Below are positions 1-8,522 of a DNA stretch of 64,000 nt, in pieces. This stretch comes from Ramlibacter humi (lineage in GTDB: Bacteria > Pseudomonadota > Gammaproteobacteria > Burkholderiales > Burkholderiaceae_C), in NCBI RefSeq assembly GCF_004681975.1, contig NZ_SMLK01000001.1, positions 1,302,001-1,366,000 of the forward strand, given 5' to 3'. A model generated the notes under the pieces. It made no database searches. It was given only the letters and a program-made list of their open reading frames with translations, and had not been told where the DNA came from. Position 1 is the stretch's first letter; the number at the start of each line of letters is the position of its first letter. The translations under genes were made by a program, and so were the position numbers.

Positions 1-27
1 CCGTGCCGGCCGCGAGGGCCCAGCAGT

Positions 28-1302
28 TTGAACCCCCGATCCCTGTTCCACCACATTCGCCGCGCACCCTGGTGCGCGGCTTTGCTGTGCGCCGCGCTGG
101 CCTGCGCGCCGGCGTCCGGCGTCACGCGCCACAAGAAAAAGGAAAAGCCCGCGCCGCACCACCGCACCACCGCGATGGCACCGCTCGCGCGCGACGGCGA
201 AACGGAAGCACGGCTGCTCGACGTCTACAAGCTGATCGGCGCCGGCCAGATGCGCGAAGCGCTGGCGCACGCCGAATCGCTGGTGCATGACCACCCCAAT
301 TTCCAGCTGGCGCAGCTGGTCTACGGCGACCTGCTGGCCGCGCGCACGCGGCCGGTACGCGGCGTGGGCGACGTGCAGGAAACGGCCGGACCCACCGGCG
401 CGCAGTCGCTGGCGGATCTGCGGGAAGAGTCGCTGCTGCGCATCCGCGCGCTGCGCGAGCGCCCGCCCGCCGGCGCGGTGCCCTCGCAGTTCCTGCAGCT
501 GGCCCCGCGCAGCAAGCACGCGATCGCGGTGGACGCCTCGCGCGCACGCCTGTACCTGTTCGAGAACACGCCCACCGGCCTGAAGCTGCTGGGCGACTAC
601 TACATCTCGGTCGGCAAGCTGGGCATCGAGAAGGCGAGCGAAGGCGACCTGCGCACGCCGCTGGGCGTGTACTACGTCACCAGCAACCTCGACCCCAAGA
701 CGCTCAAGGACTTCTACGGCGTCGGCGCCTTGCCGATCAACTACCCCAACCCGTACGACGCGCGCCGCGGCAAGACCGGCGGCGGCATCTGGCTGCACGG
801 CACGCCGCCCGCGCAGTTCTCCCGCGCGCCCAAGGCCACCGACGGCTGCGTGGTGCTGGCCAACCCGGACCTCGACCGCATCATCCGCACCGTCGAAGTG
901 CGCAGCACGCCCGTCGTGATCGCGCCGTCGCTCAAGTGGGTGGCGCCGCAGCAGCTGGAAGCCGAAGGCAAGCCGTTCTCGGACACGCTGGGCGCATGGC
1001 GCGCGGCCAAGGCCAGCGGCGACCTCAACAGGCTGCTGGGCTTCTATGCGCCCGACTTCTCCGCCAACGGCAAGCCGCTAGCCGACTGGCTGCCGCAGGT
1101 GCGCGCCGAACTCGGCCGCGCGCACGGCCGCGACGTGCAGCTCAAGGACGTGTCGTACCTGCGCTGGACCGATTCGGCCGACACCATGGTGGTAACCTTC
1201 GGCGAGGTGCCCGAGGGCGAGCGCACCGGACCGGTCAAGCGCCAGTACTGGCTGCGCACCGGCAACCAATGGAAGATCTTTTTCGAAGGAGTGATCGGTT
1301 GA
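28..1302 (+). CDS. L,D-transpeptidase (YkuD family) with C-terminal NTF2-like domain
   Basis: Predicted exported enzyme that forms 3-3 cross-links or attaches proteins to peptidoglycan in the periplasm. A signal peptide covers about residues 1-32. The YkuD domain (about 165-300) carries the catalytic pattern HGTPP...SDGC-type, here with His257 and Cys274 in TDGCVVL. The last 110 residues resemble the NTF2/SnoaL-like domain fused to many proteobacterial L,D-transpeptidases. The start used is TTG at 28, which gives a good signal peptide, but no in-frame stop lies between position 1 and 28, so the true start could be upstream of the window. The stop overlaps the start of the next gene. Family assignment is firm; substrate is not known. 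Confidence 0.88.
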   Translation: MNPRSLFHHIRRAPWCAALLCAALACAPASGVTRHKKKEKPAPHHRTTAMAPLARDGETEARLLDVYKLIGAGQMREALAHAESLVHDHPNFQLAQLVYGDLLAARTRPVRGVGDVQETAGPTGAQSLADLREESLLRIRALRERPPAGAVPSQFLQLAPRSKHAIAVDASRARLYLFENTPTGLKLLGDYYISVGKLGIEKASEGDLRTPLGVYYVTSNLDPKTLKDFYGVGALPINYPNPYDARRGKTGGGIWLHGTPPAQFSRAPKATDGCVVLANPDLDRIIRTVEVRSTPVVIAPSLKWVAPQQLEAEGKPFSDTLGAWRAAKASGDLNRLLGFYAPDFSANGKPLADWLPQVRAELGRAHGRDVQLKDVSYLRWTDSADTMVVTFGEVPEGERTGPVKRQYWLRTGNQWKIFFEGVIG

Positions 1303-1874
1303 TCCCCGTCTTCACGCGCCGCGCCGCGGCCCTGCTGACCTTTTCGCTGGCGGCCTGGCTGCCCGCCGCCGCGCAGGATGCGCCCAAGGTGAAGTTCGCC
1401 ACCTCGCAGGGTGACTTCGTGGTCGAGCTGTTCCCCGACAAGGCGCCCAAGACGGTCGAGAACTTCCTGCAGTACGTGCGCGACAAGCACTACGACGGCA
1501 CCATCTTCCACCGCGTGATCGACGGCTTCATGGTGCAGGGCGGCGGCTTCACGCCCCAGATGCAGCAGAAGCCCACGCGCGCGCCGGTGCCGCTGGAGGC
1601 CGGCAACGGCCTGAAGAACGACAAGTACACCGTCGCGATGGCGCGCACCGCCAACCCGAACTCCGCCACCGCGCAGTTCTTCGTCAACGTCGCCGACAAC
1701 CGCAACCTCAACGCGCCGCTGCCCGACGGCTACGGCTACACGGTGTTCGGCAAGGTGGTCTCCGGCATGGACACCATCGACAAGATCAAGGGCGTGCCCA
1801 CCGGCAACATGGGCCCGTTCCAGAACGTGCCGGCCACGCCGGTCGTCATCCAGTCCGCCACGCTGGCCAAGTGA
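1299..1874 (+). CDS. Periplasmic cyclophilin-type peptidyl-prolyl cis-trans isomerase (PpiA-like)
   Basis: Catalyses cis-trans isomerisation of X-Pro bonds in exported proteins. The start is TTG at 1299, overlapping the previous stop (TTGA) and preceded by a GAAGGA ribosome site about 8 bases upstream; no ATG or GTG start in this frame gives a sensible N-terminus. Residues 1-25 form a signal peptide ending near PAAAQ. The rest is a compact cyclophilin domain with [14 protein letters not shown] and [12 protein letters not shown], the active-site Arg/Phe/Gln signatures. It is followed 17 bases later by a second cyclophilin without a signal peptide that is very similar over its whole length, so the pair probably arose by duplication and serves two compartments. 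Confidence 0.9.
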   Translation: MIPVFTRRAAALLTFSLAAWLPAAAQDAPKVKFATSQGDFVVELFPDKAPKTVENFLQYVRDKHYDGTIFHRVIDGFMVQGGGFTPQMQQKPTRAPVPLEAGNGLKNDKYTVAMARTANPNSATAQFFVNVADNRNLNAPLPDGYGYTVFGKVVSGMDTIDKIKGVPTGNMGPFQNVPATPVVIQSATLAK

Positions 1875-1891
1875 TCACAAGGAAAGACAAC

Positions 1892-2395
1892 ATGAGCAAT
1901 CCCAAGGTCGAACTGCACACCACCCAGGGCGTCATCACCCTCGAGCTGGACGCCGACAAGGCGCCCAAGTCGGTGGAGAACTTCCTCGCGTACGTGAAGA
2001 AGGGCCACTACGACCGCACCATCTTCCACCGCGTGATCAACGGCTTCATGGTCCAGGGCGGCGGCTTCGAGCCCGGCATGACCCAGAAGCCCACCGACGC
2101 GCCGATCGAGAACGAAGCCAACAACGGCCTGAAGAACGCCAAGTACACGGTCGCCATGGCGCGCACCAACGCGCCGCACTCGGCCACGGCGCAGTTCTTC
2201 GTCAACGTCGCCGACAACGAGTTCCTCAACCACACCGCGCCCAGCGCGCAGGGCTGGGGCTACGCCGTGTTCGGCAAGGTCGTGTCGGGCACCGACGTGG
2301 TCGACAAGATCAAGGGCGTGAAGACCGGCCGCAAGGGCTTCCACGACGACGTGCCACAGGAAGACGTCGTCATCGAGAAGGCCGTCGTGGTCTGA
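1892..2395 (+). CDS. ppiB: Cytoplasmic cyclophilin-type peptidyl-prolyl isomerase
   Basis: A 167-residue cyclophilin of PpiB type. ATG at 1892 was chosen over an in-frame GTG at 1871 because AAGGAAAG sits just before it and the protein then starts directly with the first beta strand. It contains [19 protein letters not shown] and [16 protein letters not shown], the substrate-binding and catalytic signatures. No signal peptide is present, in contrast to the upstream paralogue. It lies in the same operon, 17 bases after that gene and 7 bases before lpxH. Confidence 0.93.
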   Translation: MSNPKVELHTTQGVITLELDADKAPKSVENFLAYVKKGHYDRTIFHRVINGFMVQGGGFEPGMTQKPTDAPIENEANNGLKNAKYTVAMARTNAPHSATAQFFVNVADNEFLNHTAPSAQGWGYAVFGKVVSGTDVVDKIKGVKTGRKGFHDDVPQEDVVIEKAVVV

Positions 2396-2402
2396 CGGGC
2401 GG

Positions 2403-3173
2403 GTGGCGCCGGCGCACATCCCCGAACTCGCGGCCGGGCCGCGCTGGCGCTCGGCCGACCTCCTCTCCGACCTTCACCTCCAGGCCGCCGAGCCGGCCAC
2501 CGCGCAGGCCTGGCGACGCCTGCTTCTGGAAGACACCGCGGCCGACGCGGTGTTCATCCTGGGCGACCTGTTCGAAGCCTGGCCCGGCGACGACGTGCTG
2601 GCGCAGCCCGGCTTCGAAGCGGATTGCGCGCAGGTGCTGCGCCAGGCGGCGCAGCGGCGCCCCGTCTTCTTCATGCACGGCAACCGCGACTTCCTCGTCG
2701 GCGAAGCGTTCAGCCAGGCGACGGGCGTGCAACTGCTCGCGGATCCCACCGTGCTCGCATTCGGCACCGCGCGCTGGCTGCTCAGCCACGGCGACGCGCT
2801 GTGCCTGGGCGACACCGAGTACCTGCGCTTCCGCGCCCGCGTGCGCGATCCGCAGTGGCAGCGCGAGCTGCTGTCGCGGCCGCTGCCGGAGCGGCAGGCG
2901 CTGGCGCGTTCGCTGCGCGCCGAGAGCGAAGACCGCAAGCGCAGCGGCGCGACTTACGCCGACGTCGACGCCCCTGAAGCACGAGGGTGGCTGGGTGCCG
3001 CGCACGCCACTACGCTCGTGCATGGCCACACCCACCGCCCTGGCGATCACGACCTGGGCGGCGGCCTGCGCCGCATCGTGCTGAGCGATTGGGACCTCGC
3101 CGCGCAGCCGCCGCGCGCCGACGTCCTGCGCCTGTCGGCGGATGGCACGGCGCGGCGCCTGCCGCTGGCCTGA
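2403..3173 (+). CDS. lpxH: UDP-2,3-diacylglucosamine diphosphatase
   Basis: Hydrolyses UDP-2,3-diacylglucosamine to lipid X in lipid A synthesis, at the inner face of the cytoplasmic membrane. The calcineurin-like metallophosphoesterase motifs occur in order: SDLHL (Asp23, His25), LGDLFEAW, HGNRDF, SHGD and HGHTHRP. Length (256 residues) is slightly longer than E. coli LpxH because of about 18 extra N-terminal residues before the first strand. The start is GTG at 2403, close behind ppiB; placement directly after ppiB is also the order in E. coli. The stop overlaps the ATG of the next gene by one base. Confidence 0.93.
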   Translation: MAPAHIPELAAGPRWRSADLLSDLHLQAAEPATAQAWRRLLLEDTAADAVFILGDLFEAWPGDDVLAQPGFEADCAQVLRQAAQRRPVFFMHGNRDFLVGEAFSQATGVQLLADPTVLAFGTARWLLSHGDALCLGDTEYLRFRARVRDPQWQRELLSRPLPERQALARSLRAESEDRKRSGATYADVDAPEARGWLGAAHATTLVHGHTHRPGDHDLGGGLRRIVLSDWDLAAQPPRADVLRLSADGTARRLPLA

Positions 3174-3928
3174 TGTTCGGCTGGTGGCGCAGGCGGCGCC
3201 CGCCGCCGCCGATCCCCGACACGCTCTGGCAAGGCGTGTTGTCCTCCTACCCATTCCTCGCCTCGCAGCCCGAAGGCGACGAACCGCGCCTGCGCGCGCT
3301 GGCGGCGGAGTTCCTGCGCGGCAAGGAATTCCACGGCGCGCAAGGCCTGGCCATCACCGACGAGATCGCCGTGGCCATCGCCGCGCAGGCGGTGCTGCCC
3401 GTGCTGCGCCTGGGCCTGTCCTGGTACGACGACTTCGTCGGCATCGTGGTGCACGCCGACCAGGTGGTGGCGCGGCGCCGCGCCGAGGACGAAGCCGGCG
3501 TGGTGCACGAGTGGGACGAGGTGCTGGCGGGCGAGGCGATGGATCGCGGGCCCGTGATGCTCAGCTGGCGCGACGTGCAGGCGGCGGGCGAAGCGACCGG
3601 CTCCGCGTACAACGTCGTCGTGCACGAGTTCATCCACAAGATCGACATGCGCGATGGGAAACCGGACGGGTGCCCGCCCTTGCCCCCGCGGCAGCGCCGC
3701 GCGTGGAAGGCCGTGATGGAAGCGGAGTACGAGCGCTTCCGCGAGCGCGTGGTGATCGCCGAGCGTTTCGGCGGCGAGCCGACCTGGCTGGACCCGTACG
3801 GCGCCGAGAATCCGGGCGAGTTCTTCGCCGTCGCGGGCGAGGCCTATTTCATCAACCGGGCGAAGTTCGGCGAGGAGTTCCCTGCCCTCCTCGCCTTGTT
3901 CGACGGCTTCTTCCGGCCGCCCGCCTGA
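3173..3928 (+). CDS. M90-family zinc metallopeptidase (MtfA-like)
   Basis: A 251-residue protein matching the M90/MtfA family. E. coli MtfA is a cytosolic zinc peptidase that binds the repressor Mlc. The metal site is HEFIH at residues 151-155, followed by ENPGEFFAVAGEAYF, which supplies the third ligand region. The start ATG overlaps the lpxH stop (TGATG). The gene converges on the DUF349 gene with only 7 bases between the two stops. Family is clear; the natural substrate in this organism is unknown. Confidence 0.85.
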   Translation: MFGWWRRRRPPPPIPDTLWQGVLSSYPFLASQPEGDEPRLRALAAEFLRGKEFHGAQGLAITDEIAVAIAAQAVLPVLRLGLSWYDDFVGIVVHADQVVARRRAEDEAGVVHEWDEVLAGEAMDRGPVMLSWRDVQAAGEATGSAYNVVVHEFIHKIDMRDGKPDGCPPLPPRQRRAWKAVMEAEYERFRERVVIAERFGGEPTWLDPYGAENPGEFFAVAGEAYFINRAKFGEEFPALLALFDGFFRPPA

Positions 3929-3935
3929 GCGGCGC

Positions 3936-6749
3936 TCAGCCGCGCAGCAGCACTTTCAGCACGTTCTGCAGGCGCCGCGCGACGCCCGCGTCGTGCGCGC
4001 TGGCCAGCACGCGCGCCGCGTCCTCGCCCCAGGTCTGGGCGGGCGCCGGATCGTTGCGCCGCGTCAGCAGCTGCAGCTGCAGCTGGCGGCGCGCGGCGAT
4101 CTGGTCGGCGGGCGTGGGCGCCTCGGCGGCGATCTCCAGGCGGAGCAGCGCTTCGCCGGCGTCGCCGGAAGCGGGCGATTGCAACGCCTTGGTCCAGCTG
4201 CCGCGGATGGCCGGCGTCACCGAGCGGCCCAGCTCGTTTTGCGAAGGCACTTGATCGGGGGCACGCTGCTCCCACGCGGCCAGCAGCTGCGTGAGGGCTT
4301 CGCCATGCGCCTGCGCGGCCAGCTTGCGCAGCGTCTGCTGCGCGTGATCCAGCGCATCGCGCTGGGCGCGGAAAGCGACGTCGCCCAGGCGCGGGCCACG
4401 GTCCTCGAATGCGCGGTCGCCAAAGCGCCCGCCGCCGCGCGCATCGCGGCTGTCACGGCTGTCGCGTCCATCGCGGCGATCGCCGAACCGGCCGGCACCC
4501 GGGCCGCCGGGGCCGCGCTTGTCGCCGGGACGGCCCGGCCGCGACGGGACCGCCTGCTCGGGCCGCTTGGCGCCCGGGCGGTCGTCGCCGCGCATGGCGA
4601 TGACGGGCTTGGGCGCGGGTTTCGGTGCCGGCGCGGGTGCGGCGGCTTCCGTGCCTTCGGCCGGTGAGGCGGCTGCCTCGTCGGACGGCGTGGCTTCGGT
4701 GGCTGCCGCTGCCGGTGCAGGCACGGCGGCGGCCGCTTCGGCAGCCTGCTCGGCGCGCGCCTGCGCCTGGCCCTTCAGCGCGGCATCCAGCGCCGCCATC
4801 GCGGTGCGGATGCGCTGCGCGTCGCCGCCGGCGTTGGCGGATTCCAGCGCCTTGGACGCTTCCAGCACCGCGCGGTCGCGTTCGCTGAGCGATGCGGCCG
4901 CCTTCTCGCGTTCCTGCGTCTTGCGCTGGAACGCCTCGTCGATCGGCTTGCGGAAAGCGTCCCACAGCTTCTGTTCCTGCTTGCGCTCCAGCGGCACGCC
5001 CTGCGCTTCGGCCTGCCAGCGCTGCTGCAGCGCCTTGACGGCGTCGATGCGCAGCTGCGGGGCGGCGCCCAGCACCTGCGCTTCCTCGATCATCGCGTGC
5101 CGGCGCTCCAGGCTCTGCTTCTGGGCGGAGGCCAGCGGCGCCTCGGCCGCCTGCAGCGCCTGCTTCCATTGCGGCTGCAACTCGGCGAACGCCTTCTCGC
5201 TCAGGTGGCCGGCTTCGCGCCAGCGCGACTCGAACTGGTGGATGGCGCGGTTGAACGCCTTCCAGTCGCCTTGCGCGGGCTGGGCGTTCTGCCCCGCCCA
5301 CGTCTTCAGTTCCTCGATCAGCGCGAGGCGGTGCGAGCGCGACTCGGCGGCCTCGGCCTTCACCTTGTCCAGCCAGGCTTCGACGACCTTGTGCGCCTCG
5401 TTGCACGCTTCGTCGAAGCGCTTCCACAGCGCGTGGTTGGGCGGGCCGCCCTGGTCCACCTGCTTCCACTGCTCGCGCAGCGCACGCAGTTGCTCCTGCA
5501 TCTTGCGGCCGCCGAACTTCGGCTTGCGCACCGGCGCGGCTTCCGCAGGTGCGGGTGCGGGAGCAGGCGCCGGTGCAGCGGCGGCCCCATCGCCTTCCGC
5601 CGCGGGCGTGTCGGGCGCGGGCGTTTCAACTGCAGGCGCCTCAGGCGCGGGCTTGGCCGCAGGCGCCGGAACGGTTTCGAACAGCGCTTCGGCCTTGGCC
5701 ACCAGTTCCTGGCGCAGCTGGTCGGCGCGCCAGCGCTGCCAGCCTTCCAGTTCACCGGCCGCGGCCAGTGCCGCGTGGGCCTGGCCTTCCAGCTTGTCGT
5801 CGACCAGCTTGCCGTTTTCCTTCAGCGCGTTGCGCAGCGCCGTTGCGGCACCGGCCGTGGCCTTGCCGTGGCCCTGCGCGATCTCCTGCTCCAGCTTCTG
5901 CAGCGCCGCGGTCACCGCTTCGGACGCCTTGGCCTTCTGCTCCGGATCGGCCTTGGGCTTGGGCGCCTTGAGCGGCGCTTCCGCGGGCAGGCCGCGCGCG
6001 GCGCGCAGCTCGTCGGCCCACACGGGCACCGGCGGCAGCGCCGCGGCGGCATCGGTGTCGGCCGCGATGGCTTGCGCCAGCGCGCTCTGGAAAGCTTCCC
6101 ACACCACCTGCAGCTGGTTGCGCGAAGCGTCCAGCAGCGGCGGGAAGCGTGCGTCCACGCTCGCCCAGTTGGCGTCTTCCACCAGCGCCTGGGCCTGCGT
6201 CTGCCACTCGGGCACGTCGGCGCGCAGGGCGTCGGAGGCGGCTTGCGCGTCCTTCCACGACTTGGTGGAAAGCACCTCGATGCGCTGGGCCAGCAGCACC
6301 GCGGCTTCGCGCTGCACCTGCACCCGGTGCTGCAGGTCCTCGATCCCCTTGATGCGGTCGGCCAGCTGCGCCTTCAGGCCGGCCAGCGGCTCGCGGCTGA
6401 GCGGCGCGCCGGCCTTTGCCGCATCGCGCTGCCAGGCCATCGCGTCGGCGATGTTCAGGCGCGGCTGCGCCAGCAGCGATTCGGCCTTCTGCGACCACTC
6501 GGCGGCGATCGCTTCCTGGCCGCGCGCGCGCTTCAGTTCGTCCAGCTTCTCGCGCAGCGGCTTGGCGGCGCCCTTGTCGCGAGCGCTGAGCTCGCGGAAG
6601 ACCTCCTGCATCTGTTCGGCGCTGGGGTTGGACGCCAGCCATTCGCGCACGCGCGCGGCGCGCTCGCCGGAGGTGGGCGCGGAGAAGGCGCCGCCGGTCA
6701 AGGCGTCGAGGGCCTGGGTATCGGGAGATTTGAGGGTGGTCTGGGTCAC
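3936..6749 (-). CDS. Large DUF349-domain protein, function unknown
   Basis: A protein of about 937 residues, very rich in Ala, Glu, Lys and Gln, with several repeats of the DUF349 type (patterns such as LWKRFDEACNEAHKVVEAW and WQRWRADQLRQEL) that should form long alpha-helical coiled coils. Two Ala/Pro-rich linkers (around residues 360-415 and 680-740) and an Arg/Gly/Asp-rich stretch (about 750-800) separate helical blocks; the last looks RNA- or protein-binding and disordered. The start chosen is GTG at 6749; a GTG at 6788 is also in frame, and neither has a convincing ribosome site. The gene is alone on its strand, with a candidate small RNA and its terminator immediately upstream. No enzymatic motif is visible. 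Confidence 0.8.
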   Translation of the reverse strand: MTQTTLKSPDTQALDALTGGAFSAPTSGERAARVREWLASNPSAEQMQEVFRELSARDKGAAKPLREKLDELKRARGQEAIAAEWSQKAESLLAQPRLNIADAMAWQRDAAKAGAPLSREPLAGLKAQLADRIKGIEDLQHRVQVQREAAVLLAQRIEVLSTKSWKDAQAASDALRADVPEWQTQAQALVEDANWASVDARFPPLLDASRNQLQVVWEAFQSALAQAIAADTDAAAALPPVPVWADELRAARGLPAEAPLKAPKPKADPEQKAKASEAVTAALQKLEQEIAQGHGKATAGAATALRNALKENGKLVDDKLEGQAHAALAAAGELEGWQRWRADQLRQELVAKAEALFETVPAPAAKPAPEAPAVETPAPDTPAAEGDGAAAAPAPAPAPAPAEAAPVRKPKFGGRKMQEQLRALREQWKQVDQGGPPNHALWKRFDEACNEAHKVVEAWLDKVKAEAAESRSHRLALIEELKTWAGQNAQPAQGDWKAFNRAIHQFESRWREAGHLSEKAFAELQPQWKQALQAAEAPLASAQKQSLERRHAMIEEAQVLGAAPQLRIDAVKALQQRWQAEAQGVPLERKQEQKLWDAFRKPIDEAFQRKTQEREKAAASLSERDRAVLEASKALESANAGGDAQRIRTAMAALDAALKGQAQARAEQAAEAAAAVPAPAAAATEATPSDEAAASPAEGTEAAAPAPAPKPAPKPVIAMRGDDRPGAKRPEQAVPSRPGRPGDKRGPGGPGAGRFGDRRDGRDSRDSRDARGGGRFGDRAFEDRGPRLGDVAFRAQRDALDHAQQTLRKLAAQAHGEALTQLLAAWEQRAPDQVPSQNELGRSVTPAIRGSWTKALQSPASGDAGEALLRLEIAAEAPTPADQIAARRQLQLQLLTRRNDPAPAQTWGEDAARVLASAHDAGVARRLQNVLKVLLRG

Positions 6750-6841
6750 TGCTCTATTACTTGCGTGGGTCGTCGCACCCGGGAGCACCGGGCGGGGCGC
6801 GTATTCTCGCCGCGAATCGGGAAGCGCCGGACCGGCGGCGC

Positions 6842-6887
6842 AAAACAGAAAGCCCGGCAGGCGGCCTTCAGCCAGTCTGCCGGGCTT
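6842..6887 (-). terminator. Rho-independent terminator on the minus strand
   Basis: AAGCCCGGCAG (6850-6860) pairs perfectly with CTGCCGGGCTT (6877-6887), an 11 bp stem with a 16-base loop. Read on the minus strand it is followed by TTCTGTTTT, a T-rich tail; the plus-strand side has no T run. It therefore ends a transcript coming from about 7070, upstream of the DUF349 gene. Confidence 0.65.
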
Positions 6888-7066
6888 GACGGCGGCGCAA
6901 GGCCGACCGTCTGGGCGTACCGCGGGAGGTCAAAGTCCCGGCGGCACCGGGAGCAAGGGATTGCCCCCAGGAAGGACCGGGGCCGGCGCGGGAAACGCGA
7001 CGGGAATCCCGGCACAAGCGACCCGATTGCTCGGGTGCGATCACGTTAGAGGACCCTGCCCGGCAT
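6842..7066 (-). ncRNA. Candidate structured small RNA (rod-folding, 6S-like size) with terminator
   Basis: On the minus strand a stretch of 187 bases (7064 to 6878) is closed by TGCCGGGC pairing with GCCCGGCA. Further in, CACC...GAGCAA pairs with TTGCTC...GGTG and GGGATT pairs with AATCCC, giving a long rod with an internal bubble whose 3' side can form its own hairpin. A Rho-independent terminator follows at 6842-6887. Size and rod shape recall 6S RNA, but I cannot match the 6S consensus by eye and see no clear promoter, so it could equally be a 5' leader of the DUF349 gene that starts about 90 bases downstream. This is inference from pairing only. Confidence 0.4.
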
Positions 7067-7253
7067 TTCAAGGCACCGATTTCAATGGCGCCGCCCGGCG
7101 CGATTGCGCGGTTTGCATTGACAAGCGTGCCCCAGCCTGTCCGAGCTTTCCCACGTGAGCGGGCGCTATCGTCCGACGAGCCTGGCTGGCTCAGCCGGCG
7201 TAAATTTGCTCATCCAAGTGCATCAATTTGCATAAAGTCACCGATTTTTATTC

Positions 7254-7290
7254 TTGACTCGATATTTGGCGGCCTCCTAGAATTCGCGCC
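7254..7290 (+). promoter_or_regulatory. Sigma-70 type promoter for the lytic transglycosylase
   Basis: TTGACT (7254-7259) and TAGAAT (7278-7283) are separated by 18 bases, a close match to the -35/-10 consensus. The surrounding sequence is strikingly AT-rich for this genome. Transcription should start near 7290, leaving a leader of about 180 bases before the ATG at 7471. Confidence 0.65.
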
Positions 7291-7470
7291 GTCCCTGCTT
7301 GAGCCTAGGGACAACCCGAACCGCTGCCGACCCCGGCGAAGTCGAATCACTGTCGCAGGCCCTGAAAGGAGCCCCGGTCTTTCGATGGCGTACCAATCCA
7401 AACGAGGAACCTGATCCGGATTGCCCATAGGGCAACCGTGAAGCAGGTCCGCGCGTAGAAAGGAAGTGCT
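7290..7470 (+). promoter_or_regulatory. Long structured 5' leader of the lytic transglycosylase gene, class unknown
   Basis: The predicted transcript begins with a hairpin formed by GTCCCT (7291-7296) and AGGGAC (7307-7312). Near the 3' end TTGCCC (7421-7426) and GGGCAA (7430-7435) form a tight hairpin ahead of the AAAGGAAG ribosome site. I compared it by eye with GEMM, ydaO, FMN and cobalamin riboswitch signatures and recognised none. The rest of the non-coding stretch 6750-7290 holds the candidate small RNA, its terminator and the promoter described separately; I see nothing else in it. Confidence 0.4.
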
Positions 7471-8328
7471 ATGACAGCGTCAGGAAAAGTTGCCCACGCC
7501 CTGAAGACCTTCACGGGCGATGTGGCGGAAGGCTTTTTCGAGATCACGCACAACGGCTTCGCCCTGGTGGGCCTGGCCGTGGTCCTGGCGCTCGGCATCC
7601 TGGCCGCCCGTCCGGACCTGCGGCAGGCCGGCGAAGCCCAGCTGATGGGCTGGCTGCAGGCCCGCCAGGTGGCCGCCCTGGGCATGGTGCCCGAGCTGGA
7701 CGCCATCGATCGCGCCACCGCGGCCAATCCGCAAGATTTGCCCAAGCAGCAGGCGGCCGTCGCCTACTGGCTCAGCCGCAAGTACCGCGTCGCCCCCGAG
7801 CCGGTCAGCGCGCTGGTGGCGGAGGCTTACGAGATCGGCCAGCGGTCCAAGCTGGACCCCACCCTGATCCTGGCCGTGATGGCCGTGGAATCCGGCTTCA
7901 ACCCGTTCGCCCAGAGCCCGGTCGGTGCCCAGGGCCTGATGCAGGTGATGACCGGCGTGCACAAGGAAAAGTACGAGATCTTCGGCGGCAAGCTGGCCGC
8001 CTTCGACCCCGTGACCAACCTGCGCGTCGGCGTGAAGGTGCTGCAGGAATGCATCCAGCGCGCCGGCTCGCTGCAAGGCGGCCTGAAGTTCTACGTCGGC
8101 GCCGCGCTGATGACGGACGACGGCGGCTACGCCGAGAAGGTGATGGCCGAACACGGCCGCCTGCAGCAGGTCGCCGCCGGCCGCAACGTGCCGGTGCTGC
8201 CGCCCGCCGCCCCGGTCACGGCGCCGGCCTCGCCGGTCATCCGCACCCTGGCGCCCAGCCAGGCGCCGGTGGAGCCGGTCCGCGTCCCCGCGGACCCGGA
8301 GAAGATCGCGGCCCTGTCGCGGTCCTGA
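7471..8328 (+). CDS. Lytic transglycosylase (SLT domain), membrane-anchored
   Basis: Cleaves the beta-1,4 MurNAc-GlcNAc bond of peptidoglycan with formation of 1,6-anhydro ends. A single hydrophobic segment at about residues 28-46 should anchor it in the inner membrane with the enzyme in the periplasm. The SLT domain starts near residue 118; the catalytic Glu140 lies in [20 protein letters not shown], followed by GLMQVM, both typical. The last 60 residues are a Pro/Ala/Val-rich tail. ATG at 7471 is preceded by AAAGGAAG. The gene stands alone behind a good promoter and a long leader. Confidence 0.87.
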   Translation: MTASGKVAHALKTFTGDVAEGFFEITHNGFALVGLAVVLALGILAARPDLRQAGEAQLMGWLQARQVAALGMVPELDAIDRATAANPQDLPKQQAAVAYWLSRKYRVAPEPVSALVAEAYEIGQRSKLDPTLILAVMAVESGFNPFAQSPVGAQGLMQVMTGVHKEKYEIFGGKLAAFDPVTNLRVGVKVLQECIQRAGSLQGGLKFYVGAALMTDDGGYAEKVMAEHGRLQQVAAGRNVPVLPPAAPVTAPASPVIRTLAPSQAPVEPVRVPADPEKIAALSRS

Positions 8329-8370
8329 GCGCGCGCCACCTCCCGCCCCTCGGCTACACTGTCCCCCGCA

Positions 8371-8498
8371 CGCGACTGGCGATAGGCGCGGCGCCCGTAC
8401 CGGGCCGCCCGCGCCGACGTGGGGCACCACTGGGAAGCGTGCCGCCGGCAAAGCCGGCGATCAGCCGTTCGCCTGGGCAGCCCTTGTGCATCACAGGG
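8371..8498 (+). promoter_or_regulatory. ZTP (pfl) riboswitch upstream of glyA
   Basis: The leader contains the two hallmark conserved pieces of the pfl/ZTP RNA: GCGACTGGCG near 8372 and, after a CG-rich variable stem and GTGGGGCACCACTGGGAAGCG, the CCGTTCGCCTGGGC block at about 8465-8478. It is followed by a hairpin CCCTTGTG/CACAGGG (8481-8498, one bulged base) just before the GGAAGGA ribosome site, which could be the expression platform. ZTP riboswitches bind ZTP/ZMP, signals of 10-formyl-THF shortage, and commonly control one-carbon genes such as glyA. A weak -10 (TACACT, 8355-8360) sits upstream. Confidence 0.85.
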
Positions 8499-8522
8499 AC
8501 CAATGTCTGGAAGGACTGCCGC

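Noticed and set aside
4519-7158. An 879-codon open frame on the plus strand opposite the DUF349 gene
   Set aside because: Ser/Ala/Cys-rich translation typical of the complement of a GC-rich coding region; no domain, no ribosome site, and the minus strand has a recognisable protein.
7290-7470. ydaO (c-di-AMP) riboswitch ahead of the lytic transglycosylase
   Set aside because: A short ACCCGAACCG-like stretch resembles part of the motif, but the remaining conserved blocks are missing or out of order, and this class is not expected in betaproteobacteria.
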